NCBI RefSeq assembly: GCF_030547685.1
Contig: NZ_JAUOQM010000044.1
Coordinates: forward strand, 135,637-199,636
Direction of reading: 5' to 3'
DNA: 64,000 bases
DNA from: Gilvimarinus sp. 2_MG-2023
Lineage (GTDB): Bacteria; Pseudomonadota; Gammaproteobacteria; Pseudomonadales; Cellvibrionaceae
Shown here: positions 9,127-17,073 of the stretch, piece after piece
Position numbering within the stretch: position 1 is the first letter of the stretch
Layout: each line of letters starts with the position of its first letter
Program-made: the position numbers and the translations under genes
The notes under the pieces: model-generated
What the model saw: the letters and a program-made list of their open reading frames with translations, nothing else
What the model was told of the DNA's origin: nothing
Database searches by the model: none

Positions 9127-10422
9127 TTAGTAAGAGGGCTTTGCGTTATTTCTTACCGGTCCATTTCTGCTGCCGTCTTCCTGTCGACCCCAAAACCAGA
9201 TGAATATCATTGGCAGCCAGAAGTACAGCCAAATGGCTTTGATCGAGCTGATGGCGGTGTGACCGCTGGTCAACGTCAACAGCACTACCAACGCTACAAT
9301 ACCCACAAGGTGCCACTTGGCAATACTGGGCGCTGCGCTTTTGACGATGGCCCGCAAAACAAGCCCAAATACCCCGAACAGGCAGGCCGCGCCAATCAAC
9401 CCCGTTTCTACTAGGGTGCCTAGATATAAGTTATGCGGATGGAAAACAGGAATGTTATTGGGGATCCAGTAGTGTTCTGCGGCCGGGGTGTTCTCCGGTG
9501 ACGTGCCGGCGCCGAAGCCCCACCACCAGGATTCTGGTGGGTGTAACATATAACCTTTCCAAATTTCTAACCGATAGGAAAACCCGCGTTCGAATATTAG
9601 CTCGGACAAGCCATCTGGCCCGCGAAGTAGAAAAAGGGCAATGCTGACTAGTGCCAAACCCACTAAAGTCGGGATGATTAATCCTGCTCGAGGGCCGCGC
9701 ACTAGGTGTAGGGTGCCCACAAAAGTCCCGTAACACACCAGTGCGCCAAGCGGTGCGCGGCTACCGGATAGTACGATAGACAGAGCCATGGCGATGAAGG
9801 TGGCGATCAGTAGTCGGTGGTCCCAGCGCTCGGCTGCAGAGCTGCGGGTCATTAGAAAGTGTCCGAGAGCAAAATATACCAATAATACCGAGGCCGCTTG
9901 CACAGGGTTGTGCAGTGCGCCCAGACCCGACAAACGTCCGTTGAATTGCTGGCCCAATGCGAATAAGAGTATGCCCCCACAGGCACCGATCAGAGTCAGT
10001 ATCAAAAAGCAGCGTGCCCACCAGTGTGGTCGTTCTAGTATCCGCGGCAGCCAGAGGTAGAAGGCAACAAGCCCGAAGCTGATCTCCGCTCCCCAGCGCA
10101 GCGCGCGTAAATGTCCGTCGATTGGACCCAGCCCTACCACAAAGGTGGTGGTGGAGGCGTAGAGGGCGAAAAGGCCGGACAATAACAGCAAGGGGTCCTT
10201 CCACGGCAATTCTAACCGACGAGAGAGCAGCACGATTAAGCTAGCCGGTATGACAATCAGGTGAAAGAAATTTTTGTACAGCTCCTGCTCGGGGGAGAGC
10301 ACCGTCAGAATCAACCAGATCACACACAGTGTGGGCATTCGCTGTGCCACCTGATCGGGAAATGAGGTGCGGGCCTGTGTGGTCGCGTTAGTATGCTGCA
10401 TCAGTTGGTCGGTTCCGTTCAT
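9127..10422 (-). CDS. O-antigen ligase/polymerase family membrane protein (WaaL/Wzy_C)
   Basis: A 431-residue protein that is mostly hydrophobic helices (about ten to twelve). A large periplasmic loop near residues 280-340 carries HPHNLYLGTLVETG. That His-rich segment is the hallmark of the Wzy_C domain shared by O-antigen ligases, polymerases and some protein O-oligosaccharyltransferases. With kdkA, glycosyltransferases and msbA nearby, ligation of glycan to lipid A-core is the likely job, but sequence alone does not separate ligase from polymerase. The ATG at 10422 overlaps the stop of a 38-codon frame (ATGA), and GGAG precedes it. Confidence 0.82.
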   Translation of the reverse strand: MNGTDQLMQHTNATTQARTSFPDQVAQRMPTLCVIWLILTVLSPEQELYKNFFHLIVIPASLIVLLSRRLELPWKDPLLLLSGLFALYASTTTFVVGLGPIDGHLRALRWGAEISFGLVAFYLWLPRILERPHWWARCFLILTLIGACGGILLFALGQQFNGRLSGLGALHNPVQAASVLLVYFALGHFLMTRSSAAERWDHRLLIATFIAMALSIVLSGSRAPLGALVCYGTFVGTLHLVRGPRAGLIIPTLVGLALVSIALFLLRGPDGLSELIFERGFSYRLEIWKGYMLHPPESWWWGFGAGTSPENTPAAEHYWIPNNIPVFHPHNLYLGTLVETGLIGAACLFGVFGLVLRAIVKSAAPSIAKWHLVGIVALVVLLTLTSGHTAISSIKAIWLYFWLPMIFIWFWGRQEDGSRNGPVRNNAKPSY

Positions 10423-10535
10423 TGCTGCTCCGGGACCTGATCGGCCAGCCTCTTTGCGTCCAGACTGGCGGCATCATTGAGTTGCGTCAGTAGCTGGCGC
10501 AGAGGAGCGGTGTTGTTGCGCAGGACACTGCTCAT
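10419..10535 (-). CDS. 38-codon ORF linking two polysaccharide genes by ATGA overlaps
   Basis: This short frame encodes MSSVLRNNTA followed by a Leu/Gln/Ala-rich helix-prone segment ending PEQQ. Its ATG (10535) overlaps the TGA of the upstream glycosyltransferase, and its TGA (10419-10421) overlaps the ATG of the ligase-like gene, each as ATGA. That arrangement is typical of translational coupling. It has no cysteine, membrane segment or recognised family. It could be a real small protein, a leader peptide that carries ribosomes onto the ligase gene, or the leftover start of a lost gene. GAGAG about 8 nt upstream is a moderate ribosome site. Confidence 0.4.
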   Translation of the reverse strand: MSSVLRNNTAPLRQLLTQLNDAASLDAKRLADQVPEQQ

Positions 10536-11419
10536 TGGGTGTTCTCTCTCAACCAGGATTGCAAGCGGCGCAGGGTCGTGCGTACACCTGTGTTGGCGCG
10601 GCTACCGTTGTAGCGGCCTTTACTGACATGGCGTATGCGGTAAACACCGGGAATGGGGAGTGGCTCGCCCTGGCTGTGTATTAGCCAGCGAAATGCCCGG
10701 TCTTCGTGGCATTTGGCAAACTGCTCAACCGGCTGCTGATACAGTTTGATGGCGCGGCAGTAGCCGACTGCACGGCAGACATCACCGTGGGCAATTTGCA
10801 GTGGCCCGGTGGCTTTAGAGGGAAATTGAGTCGTGAAAGACGAGGTGTCGATATTCAATACCTGCGGATCGCCTGCTCCGGTTGTTAGCATAGGGTTATC
10901 TTCGGCGAGTAGTTCAGTGCAGCGCTCCTGCTCGGGAAATACTAGGGCATTTTGCCGTCCCTGCAGCTGCTCGGCCAAGGTATCCAGACACCCTTCGCGG
11001 AACATCAGGTCGCAATCGGTAAACCAGACCCAGTCGGCCTGGGTTTGCAGTGCGGCTTGGTTGCGGCCGATAGCGCGTCGGAAAAGCTGTTGGCGAGGTA
11101 ATGGTTGCCAGTTCCATGTCACACCGGGTACGGTTTGCTCGGCAAAAAAGCTCAGTAGACGCTCGGTTTGTTTGTCGTCGGGGCAGTAGAATACCGTCAT
11201 GGTCACCGACAGCTTGCGGGGTGGAAAAAGCACAAGAGAGCTAAGCTGATAGGCGAGAAAATGTGAGTAATTCCAGCAATGGCTTACCACTTCCAAACTC
11301 AGGGGGCCGGTTTTTGCGGTTCTGGAGGAGACCGGTGGCAGGTTGGGCTCGAACCATTGTGAGGGCACCCAGCCACTAGCGGCCAGTCGGAAGAAGGCTA
11401 GACGAAGTGTTTCATACAT
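10532..11419 (-). CDS. Glycosyltransferase family 2-like protein
   Basis: About 295 residues from ATG 11419; an upstream in-frame GTG at 11440 is possible and neither start has a strong ribosome site. The catalytic region starts late: LSLEVVSHCWNY near residue 47 is the first strand, WFTDCDLMF near residue 140 supplies the DxD-like metal site, and AHGDVCRAVGY and CHEDRAFRW follow, as in GT2 enzymes that read and place a sugar. The first 45 residues look like an amphipathic or membrane-associated helix. It lies downstream of kdkA and overlaps the 38-codon ORF by 4 nt, so it belongs to the same minus-strand transcription unit. Substrate unknown. Confidence 0.75.
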   Translation of the reverse strand: MYETLRLAFFRLAASGWVPSQWFEPNLPPVSSRTAKTGPLSLEVVSHCWNYSHFLAYQLSSLVLFPPRKLSVTMTVFYCPDDKQTERLLSFFAEQTVPGVTWNWQPLPRQQLFRRAIGRNQAALQTQADWVWFTDCDLMFREGCLDTLAEQLQGRQNALVFPEQERCTELLAEDNPMLTTGAGDPQVLNIDTSSFTTQFPSKATGPLQIAHGDVCRAVGYCRAIKLYQQPVEQFAKCHEDRAFRWLIHSQGEPLPIPGVYRIRHVSKGRYNGSRANTGVRTTLRRLQSWLRENTQ

Positions 11420-11575
11420 GCAGAAAACCCATGCGGTCACTCATTGGGGTAAGTCAAAGGTCGGGGATTCTACCACACAGTGAGGGGGGAGGGGGCAGAG
11501 CAATATACTCGTGCCGCTGTATGGGCGGTGCGGGTATAGAGCGTATAGCTAAAAATTCCCCACAAGAGGCAATTG

Positions 11576-12295
11576 TCAGCGATATCCGCATATCAGCGCG
11601 TCAAAAAAGGGTGTGGAAGAGCCTGTGTTGGTTGGCCAGTGCTTCACAAGCCCTCGTTGTAGACGATTGAGGTTGGCCCGTTTCCAGGCGGTTGACTCGG
11701 GGCTGGCCGTGCGCAGCGCACCGCGGTCAAAATCAATCAAATATACCTGCCCCGAGTCGGGGTTAACTAATACATTTGTGGCGTTGAGGTCGGCATGGTA
11801 GACCCCAGCATCGTGAAATTGACGAATACATTGCCCCGCTGCTTCCCACAGTGGCCGATCCGCCTTGTCATTCAGTGTCAGTAGTGAGCGGGTGCCGGGC
11901 AGCCGCGCCACAATAATGGCGGCGCGGTAAACAAGACCCGTGCGGCAGTAATGTGCGGCGATTGGCTTTGGTACCGGCAGCTGCCGAGCGTACAGCGTCT
12001 GCAATAGTTTATATTCGTTGATCGAGCGCACCGATGGCTCACCTAGGTATAAAAAGGCGTCTTTGATTAGCTTGCCGGGTAAGCCGCCACGGCGGTAGTG
12101 GCGCAACACCCACTGCTCGCCGCTCGCCGTGTTTACAAACCAGGCTGAACCGCGGCCGCTGCCGGAAACTGAAACTGCAGACTGGCCCCAGGCACGGGGT
12201 TCAAAGCTATCCAGTTGAATGGTGGTGCTAGTGCCAGTGCTTACCAGTGCGTGGTGATGGTCGCTGTCGATTCGTCGGTGAGATAGCTTAGTCAT
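11576..12295 (-). CDS. kdkA: 3-deoxy-D-manno-octulosonic acid (Kdo) kinase
   Basis: A 239-residue member of the small-kinase family that phosphorylates O-4 of Kdo in the inner core of lipopolysaccharide at the cytoplasmic side of the inner membrane. Visible signatures are WVLRHYRRGG (nucleotide-binding lysine/arginine region), FHDAGVYHADLNATNVLV (catalytic loop HxDLN) and LIDFDRG (metal-binding DFD). These match KdkA rather than the heptose kinases WaaP/WaaQ. It lies between the epimerase and a glycosyltransferase in one minus-strand cluster; gaps of about 139 and 156 nt suggest a loose operon. Single-Kdo, phosphorylated inner core is expected of lineages with this enzyme; this is inference here. 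Confidence 0.88.
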   Translation of the reverse strand: MTKLSHRRIDSDHHHALVSTGTSTTIQLDSFEPRAWGQSAVSVSGSGRGSAWFVNTASGEQWVLRHYRRGGLPGKLIKDAFLYLGEPSVRSINEYKLLQTLYARQLPVPKPIAAHYCRTGLVYRAAIIVARLPGTRSLLTLNDKADRPLWEAAGQCIRQFHDAGVYHADLNATNVLVNPDSGQVYLIDFDRGALRTASPESTAWKRANLNRLQRGLVKHWPTNTGSSTPFFDALICGYR

Positions 12296-12434
12296 GGCTG
12301 GGCGATTGCGGCTCCAGGGTGAATGTCGGACGTTGTTGCGCCGCTCGAGAAAGACATCTATGACTCATTTTCCAGCAGCTGAATGCGATGGAACTTTATT
12401 CAACAATTTAAGTGCCATCCATGTTCCGGTCTGT

Positions 12435-13442
12435 TCAGGCATTGTAAAACGCCCGATACCATTGAACAAACTGGGAAACACCCTCGTCAACAGTGGTCAT
12501 CGGCTGGTAGTTAAAATTCGCAACCAAGTCGGCAACATCAGCATAGGTGTCTGGAACATCGCCCGGTTGCATGGGCAGTAATATTTTCTCTGCCTTCATG
12601 TCTAATGCCGATTCCAGAGCGCTGATGTATTGCATAAGCTCAACCGGCTTTTGGTTGCCAATATTATAAATCCGCCATGGGGCTGTACTGCTGCCGGGGT
12701 CGGGATTTGCACCGCTCCAGTCGGGGTTAGGCTGCGCGGGCTTGTCTAGTACTCGAATAATGCCCTCGACGGTATCATCGATGTAAGTGAAATCCCGGCG
12801 ATGCTTACCGTAGTTAAACACTTGAATCGGCTTGCCCGCTAATATCGCTTCGGTAAATTTAAACAAAGCCATATCCGGGCGTCCCCAAGGACCGTATACG
12901 GTAAAAAACCGCAGCCCCGTGGTGGGCAAGTCATATAGGTGGCTATAGGTATGTGCCATCAGCTCATTGGATTTTTTGCTGGCGGCGTACAGGCTTAGAG
13001 GGTGGTCGACATTATGGTGTACGGAAAAGGGCATTGTCTCGTTTGCACCATAAACACTGGAGCTGCTCGCGTAGACCATATGCTCAACACCGTGGTGTCG
13101 GCACCCCTCAAGCACATGGGTAAAGCCGAGGATGTTAGAGTCAATATAGGCAAGAGGGTTCTCAATAGAGTAACGAACTCCCGCCTGAGCGGCCAGATTG
13201 ACGACTCTATTCGGTTTATATTGGTTAAAGATTCTTTCAACCTCAGCCCTGTCGGCTAGGTCTACTTTCTCGTGCGTGTACTTTTCATTGTGTAGGTGAC
13301 GATCTAATCGTGCTTCTTTTAGTTTTGTATCATAATAGTCGTTGTGATTGTCGACACCAATCACCTCATGGCCTCGCGCGAGGAGTTTTATCGCTAGTGC
13401 TGAGCCAATAAACCCTGCCGTACCTGTTACCAAAACACGCAT
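12435..13442 (-). CDS. UDP-glucuronate 4-epimerase (CapI/LpsL type)
   Basis: A 335-residue extended short-chain dehydrogenase that would interconvert UDP-glucuronate and UDP-galacturonate. The NAD site is GTAGFIGS at residues 7-14. The catalytic triad is visible as SSSSVYG and YAASK. FTVYGPWGRPDMA and YIDDTVEGI are the segments that mark the uronate epimerases within the family, as opposed to GalE or dTDP-glucose dehydratases. Together with Ugd at the other edge of the cluster it supplies charged uronic acid donors for LPS core or capsule. It is the first gene of the minus-strand cluster. Confidence 0.87.
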   Translation of the reverse strand: MRVLVTGTAGFIGSALAIKLLARGHEVIGVDNHNDYYDTKLKEARLDRHLHNEKYTHEKVDLADRAEVERIFNQYKPNRVVNLAAQAGVRYSIENPLAYIDSNILGFTHVLEGCRHHGVEHMVYASSSSVYGANETMPFSVHHNVDHPLSLYAASKKSNELMAHTYSHLYDLPTTGLRFFTVYGPWGRPDMALFKFTEAILAGKPIQVFNYGKHRRDFTYIDDTVEGIIRVLDKPAQPNPDWSGANPDPGSSTAPWRIYNIGNQKPVELMQYISALESALDMKAEKILLPMQPGDVPDTYADVADLVANFNYQPMTTVDEGVSQFVQWYRAFYNA

Positions 13443-13852
13443 AAATTTCTCGGAAAAATTAACATAAAATATCCAGGCAACCCGCTATATCTCAAGTCGA
13501 TTCGGGCTGCTGCTGCCCCCCCTCCCTTATATCAGTCGAGTCTTTTCACCCCGCTTGGTTACGGTATGTGACCTGAGTAAATCATCAGCTAGTACACCAT
13601 CGAGAGGCGCCGCCGGGGGGGGTAATTGAGGCTTAGAAACTCCAGTGGCTGACAAATCGCTTTCGACGAAGGACCGATAGATAACAGTATATGGAGATTA
13701 GTATGCAGACATTAAATCTACATCAGCCTTGCTTTAATAATGACACAAACATGAGTGTCTTACCAATGTTGAGCGGCTTGCGCCAAGTTGTTGGCCAGCA
13801 AAAATAATGCGAGTTTCATCGGAGGCTGGTTCGCTTGATTTTTAGCTGAGGG
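13443..13852. other. Interval upstream of the epimerase cluster
   Basis: About 410 nt with no recognised gene. It has a C7 run (13516-13522), a G8 run (13615-13622) and a short plus-strand frame starting at ATG 13703 behind GGAGATTAGT. That frame gives an unremarkable peptide of about 45 residues and is not accepted as a gene. The promoter for the minus-strand polysaccharide cluster is presumably here. Confidence 0.5.
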
Positions 13853-14227
13853 CTAGAGGAGTTTGATGACTTGCACGTTATCGGGTAGACGACTGGCTCC
13901 AGCCTTTTCTATAGTATCAAGGTAAGTTTGCCAGTAATGATGGTGATGTAGACAAAAATCATGCAGCAGTGGCCAGGTGTATATGCCGCTGTCATGGCCA
14001 TCACTAAAAGTGAGCTTTACCCCGTAATTGCCCACCGGCTCAATCTTTGAAATACCGACTTCAGACTTGCCGGTTTGTAATTGCTCCTGTCCTTTGCCGT
14101 GTCCTCGCACCTCAGCACTGGGCGAGTGCACTCGCAAAAACTCCGCACTTAAGCGATAGCTTGCTTCGCCGTAGTGAAGTTCAAGCTCGGCAGCATCGCG
14201 CAGTAATTTGATTTTGGTCGGCGTCAT
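13853..14227 (-). CDS. DUF971 (gamma-butyrobetaine hydroxylase N-terminal-like) protein
   Basis: A 124-residue protein matching the DUF971 family, which occurs alone in bacteria or as the N-terminal domain of gamma-butyrobetaine and trimethyllysine hydroxylases. Typical segments are LRVHSPSAEVRGHG (residues 31-44) and YGVKLTFSDGHDSGIYTW (residues 68-85). Cysteine and histidine residues are sparse apart from a CLHHHHYW stretch. The family lies next to hslUV in many Pseudomonas-type genomes, as here, 52 nt after hslU. Its function is not established; roles in iron-sulfur or metal handling have been proposed for relatives. Confidence 0.85.
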   Translation of the reverse strand: MTPTKIKLLRDAAELELHYGEASYRLSAEFLRVHSPSAEVRGHGKGQEQLQTGKSEVGISKIEPVGNYGVKLTFSDGHDSGIYTWPLLHDFCLHHHHYWQTYLDTIEKAGASRLPDNVQVIKLL

Positions 14228-14279
14228 TGCTCAGTCTTTTGGGTAGTGGCGTGGTGCGGCAAGCCGCACCAGCTGGGGG

Positions 14280-15596
14280 TTACAATATATAGCGGCTAAG
14301 GTCTTCGTCTTGGGCCAACTCGCTCAGATGGCTATCAACATAGGCCCCATCAATCGTGAACGCTTTGCCATCACTACCGGCATCAAACGAAATGTCTTCC
14401 AGTAAGCGTTCCAGTAGCGTATGCAATCGGCGCGCACCAATGTTTTCGGTACGCTCGTTGACCTCATAGGCGGTTTCTGCAATACGGCGGATACCGTCTT
14501 TGGCAAACTCGATCTCCACCCCTTCGGTTGCTAGCAAGGCTTGTTGCTGCTCGGTTAGCGAGGCACTTGGTTCAGTGAGTATGCGCTCAAAGTCATCCGG
14601 GGTCAGTGCGCTTAACTCTACCCGAATAGGCAATCGCCCCTGCAGCTCCGGTATCAGATCGGAGGGCTTGGATAAGTGAAAAGCGCCCGAGGATATAAAC
14701 AAGATATGATCAGTTTTGACCATGCCGTGTTTGGTGCTTACCGTGCAGCCTTCAATTAAGGGCAGTAAGTCGCGTTGTACACCCTCGCGTGAGACATCGG
14801 TACCGCCGCTTTCGCCGCGCTTGGCAACCTTGTCGATCTCGTCGAGAAAGACAATGCCATTTTGTTCTACCGATTCAATGGCCGTGGCTTTAATGTCATC
14901 GTTGTTGACGAGCTTGGCTGCCTCTTCCTCTTCCAGTGCTTTTAATGCCTGTTTTACCGGCATTTTACTGGTTTGCTTACGATCGTTGGACATGGAAGAA
15001 AACATATTTTGCAGCTGATTGGTCATGTCTTCCATGCCAGGGGGCGCCATAATTTCTACGCCGACCGGTGTGGCCGCTAAATCAATTTCAATTTCTTTAT
15101 CGTCCAGCTCACCTTCACGCAATTTTTTGCGGAAAATCTGCCGGGTATTGGCGCCGCTGTCGGCATCTTGTTCGCCGCGCGCCTTGGGTAATAGGGCGTC
15201 GAGTACGCGCTCTTCCGCCGCTTCGGCTGCGCTTAGTTGTACCCGTTGCATGGCACTTTCACGCTGCATTTTAATGGCGCTTTCTACGAGGTCGCGAATA
15301 ATGGACTCGACATCGCGCCCGACATAACCGACTTCGGTAAATTTAGTAGCCTCAATTTTAATAAAGGGCGCGTTTGCCAGCTTGGCCAGTCGGCGGGCAA
15401 TTTCGGTTTTGCCCACGCCGGTGGGGCCAATCATAAGAATGTTTTTGGGGGTGATTTCGCTGCGTAAGTCGGCATTGACTTGCATACGGCGCCAGCGATT
15501 GCGCAAGGCAATAGCAACGGCGCGTTTGGCATTGTTTTGGCCAACAATGTGGCGGTCTAGCTCGTGAACAATTTCACGGGGCGTCATACTGGACAT
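14280..15596 (-). CDS. hslU: HslU, ATPase subunit of the HslUV protease
   Basis: A 438-residue AAA+ unfoldase that feeds substrates to HslV. Walker A is GPTGVGKTE, Walker [10 protein letters not shown], and the protein ends LSRYIL, the C-terminal tail that docks into HslV. The start is ATG 15596 ([14 protein letters not shown]), 13 nt after the hslV stop. A longer open frame to 15767 overlaps hslV and has no family support. The central intermediate domain is also present. Translation is probably coupled to hslV. Confidence 0.96.
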   Translation of the reverse strand: MSSMTPREIVHELDRHIVGQNNAKRAVAIALRNRWRRMQVNADLRSEITPKNILMIGPTGVGKTEIARRLAKLANAPFIKIEATKFTEVGYVGRDVESIIRDLVESAIKMQRESAMQRVQLSAAEAAEERVLDALLPKARGEQDADSGANTRQIFRKKLREGELDDKEIEIDLAATPVGVEIMAPPGMEDMTNQLQNMFSSMSNDRKQTSKMPVKQALKALEEEEAAKLVNNDDIKATAIESVEQNGIVFLDEIDKVAKRGESGGTDVSREGVQRDLLPLIEGCTVSTKHGMVKTDHILFISSGAFHLSKPSDLIPELQGRLPIRVELSALTPDDFERILTEPSASLTEQQQALLATEGVEIEFAKDGIRRIAETAYEVNERTENIGARRLHTLLERLLEDISFDAGSDGKAFTIDGAYVDSHLSELAQDEDLSRYIL

Positions 15597-15609
15597 AGTG
15601 AGCTCGCAG

Positions 15610-16149
15610 TTAAAATTCCAGAGTTTCGATGGTGTGATTTTGATTGGTGTAGATGCAGATGTCACCGGCAATACCGAGGCCTTTTCTGACAATATCCTCG
15701 GCGGCCATGTCGGTGTTGTCCAAAAGCGCTCTAGCGGCCGATTGTGCGAAAGCACCACCAGAGCCAATAGCGATTAAGTCGTCCTCGGGCTGAATGACAT
15801 CACCATTGCCGGTAATAATCAGCGACGCCTCTTTATCGGCTACCGCCAACAGCGCTTCGAGTTTTCGCAGTGAGCGCTCGGTGCGCCAGTCTTTGGCGAG
15901 TTCTACCGCCGCTCGGGTGAGCTGGCCGTTATAGGCCTCCAGTTTGGCTTCAAAGCGTTCAAATAATGTAAAGGCATCAGCGGTACCGCCGGCAAAGCCT
16001 GCGATTACCTGACCGTTATAAAGTCGGCGCACCTTGCGTGCATTGCCTTTCATAATGGTGTTGCCTAAAGACACTTGGCCGTCACCGCCGATAACAACAC
16101 TGTTGCCACGGCGCACGGAAAGAATAGTGGTACCCCGGTACTGTTCCAC
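15610..16149 (-). CDS. hslV: HslV, threonine protease subunit of HslUV
   Basis: A 179-residue proteasome beta-like peptidase. The protein begins [15 protein letters not shown], so the nucleophilic Thr lies at residue 7 behind a six-residue leader that must be removed, whereas the E. coli protein has its Thr at position 2. The remaining core is standard: [29 protein letters not shown] and [13 protein letters not shown]. It is first in the hslVU pair. Stress control is usual for the family, but no sigma32-type promoter was identified. Confidence 0.96.
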   Translation of the reverse strand: MEQYRGTTILSVRRGNSVVIGGDGQVSLGNTIMKGNARKVRRLYNGQVIAGFAGGTADAFTLFERFEAKLEAYNGQLTRAAVELAKDWRTERSLRKLEALLAVADKEASLIITGNGDVIQPEDDLIAIGSGGAFAQSAARALLDNTDMAAEDIVRKGLGIAGDICIYTNQNHTIETLEF

Positions 16150-16292
16150 GAGTACTCCTTATACGATGTTCGGATGAATGTATAAATCTGATTTAAACAG
16201 TAATTGGGGGCAGCGCCGGACTATTTCAAGTTATCCGGCGCCGTGCTGAATGATTGTTGAGTTTGAATGGAAAAGCGAGTGGCTGGCTGTGC

Positions 16293-16883
16293 TCAGCTTT
16301 CGGTTTTGCGTTTTAATACCAATGCGCTGTAGCGATTTGATACCAATGTTGAGCGCGCTTTGGCCATGCGGCTTTGATTGTCAAAGGGGCCAACCACCAC
16401 CCGGTGCCACAATTCGCCACCGCGAATGGTGACTTGTTCAGTATGGGCGTCTAGGTTCAGTAAAATTAACTGCGCACGCAAGGCGTCGGCATCTTCAGCG
16501 CGCCGGAATGAGCCCACTTGCAGTAGGTACTCAACCGGCGTGCTGACGTTGGTTTCAATTTCGGCAGGCTCGGTAGCCGGTACGATTTCTTCACTCTCCT
16601 GCAAAAGTTTATAAAAATCGAAGCGCGGCTTGGGCAGCGTCTGTTCTGGCGCAGGCGTTGGCGCTTGCTCGGTCGCAGACTTTGGGGCTGGGCTGGTGGT
16701 GGCTTGGGCGGGGACCTGGGGTTGTGGTGTTGGAGTAACACCTGCGAGATACACCAAAAAACTGATAAAAGCGCCCAACACAGAGCCGATAAAAAGCCAT
16801 ACCCACCAAGGGACTTGGGCCTTGGGGGCCGTTTTTTTGGCTTTAGTCGGCGGGCGTTTTTTCTTAGCGTAATCGCGGGTCAT
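16293..16883 (-). CDS. FtsN-like SPOR-domain cell-division protein
   Basis: 196 residues: a short basic cytoplasmic tail (RDYAKKKRPP), one membrane helix (about residues 26-48), a Pro/Ala/Gln-rich periplasmic linker, and a C-terminal SPOR domain from about residue 118 (LLQVGSFRRAEDADALR through VVVGPF). SPOR domains bind septal peptidoglycan stripped of stem peptides. Position between priA and hslVU is where ftsN sits in many gammaproteobacteria, so this is probably the FtsN orthologue, though it is short and lacks strong identity outside SPOR. The ATG at 16883 is preferred to an upstream TTG. Confidence 0.82.
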   Translation of the reverse strand: MTRDYAKKKRPPTKAKKTAPKAQVPWWVWLFIGSVLGAFISFLVYLAGVTPTPQPQVPAQATTSPAPKSATEQAPTPAPEQTLPKPRFDFYKLLQESEEIVPATEPAEIETNVSTPVEYLLQVGSFRRAEDADALRAQLILLNLDAHTEQVTIRGGELWHRVVVGPFDNQSRMAKARSTLVSNRYSALVLKRKTES

Positions 16884-17073
16884 TAAGTTGGCTCTGAGCA
16901 AAAGCCGCTATTTTACGGCCGACGGTACTAGGGGGCAACGTGAAAGTGCTATTTGTTGGGGCGTCGAGCCATATTGTGTTCAGTTCTGGTCGTCGCAATG
17001 TCAAACAGAGCTGTGGTGACGAGCCGTAAGTTCTGTTGGTTTTGAGTGGTTTAGGATGATCGACTGGCCACAA

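Noticed and set aside
13703..13845. Short plus-strand frame behind GGAGATTAGT, upstream of the epimerase
   Set aside because: It has a fair ribosome site but its peptide is unremarkable and too short to support without comparison.
14280..15767. Long version of HslU starting at 15767
   Set aside because: The extra 57 residues overlap hslV and are not family-like; [10 protein letters not shown] at 15596 is the normal start.
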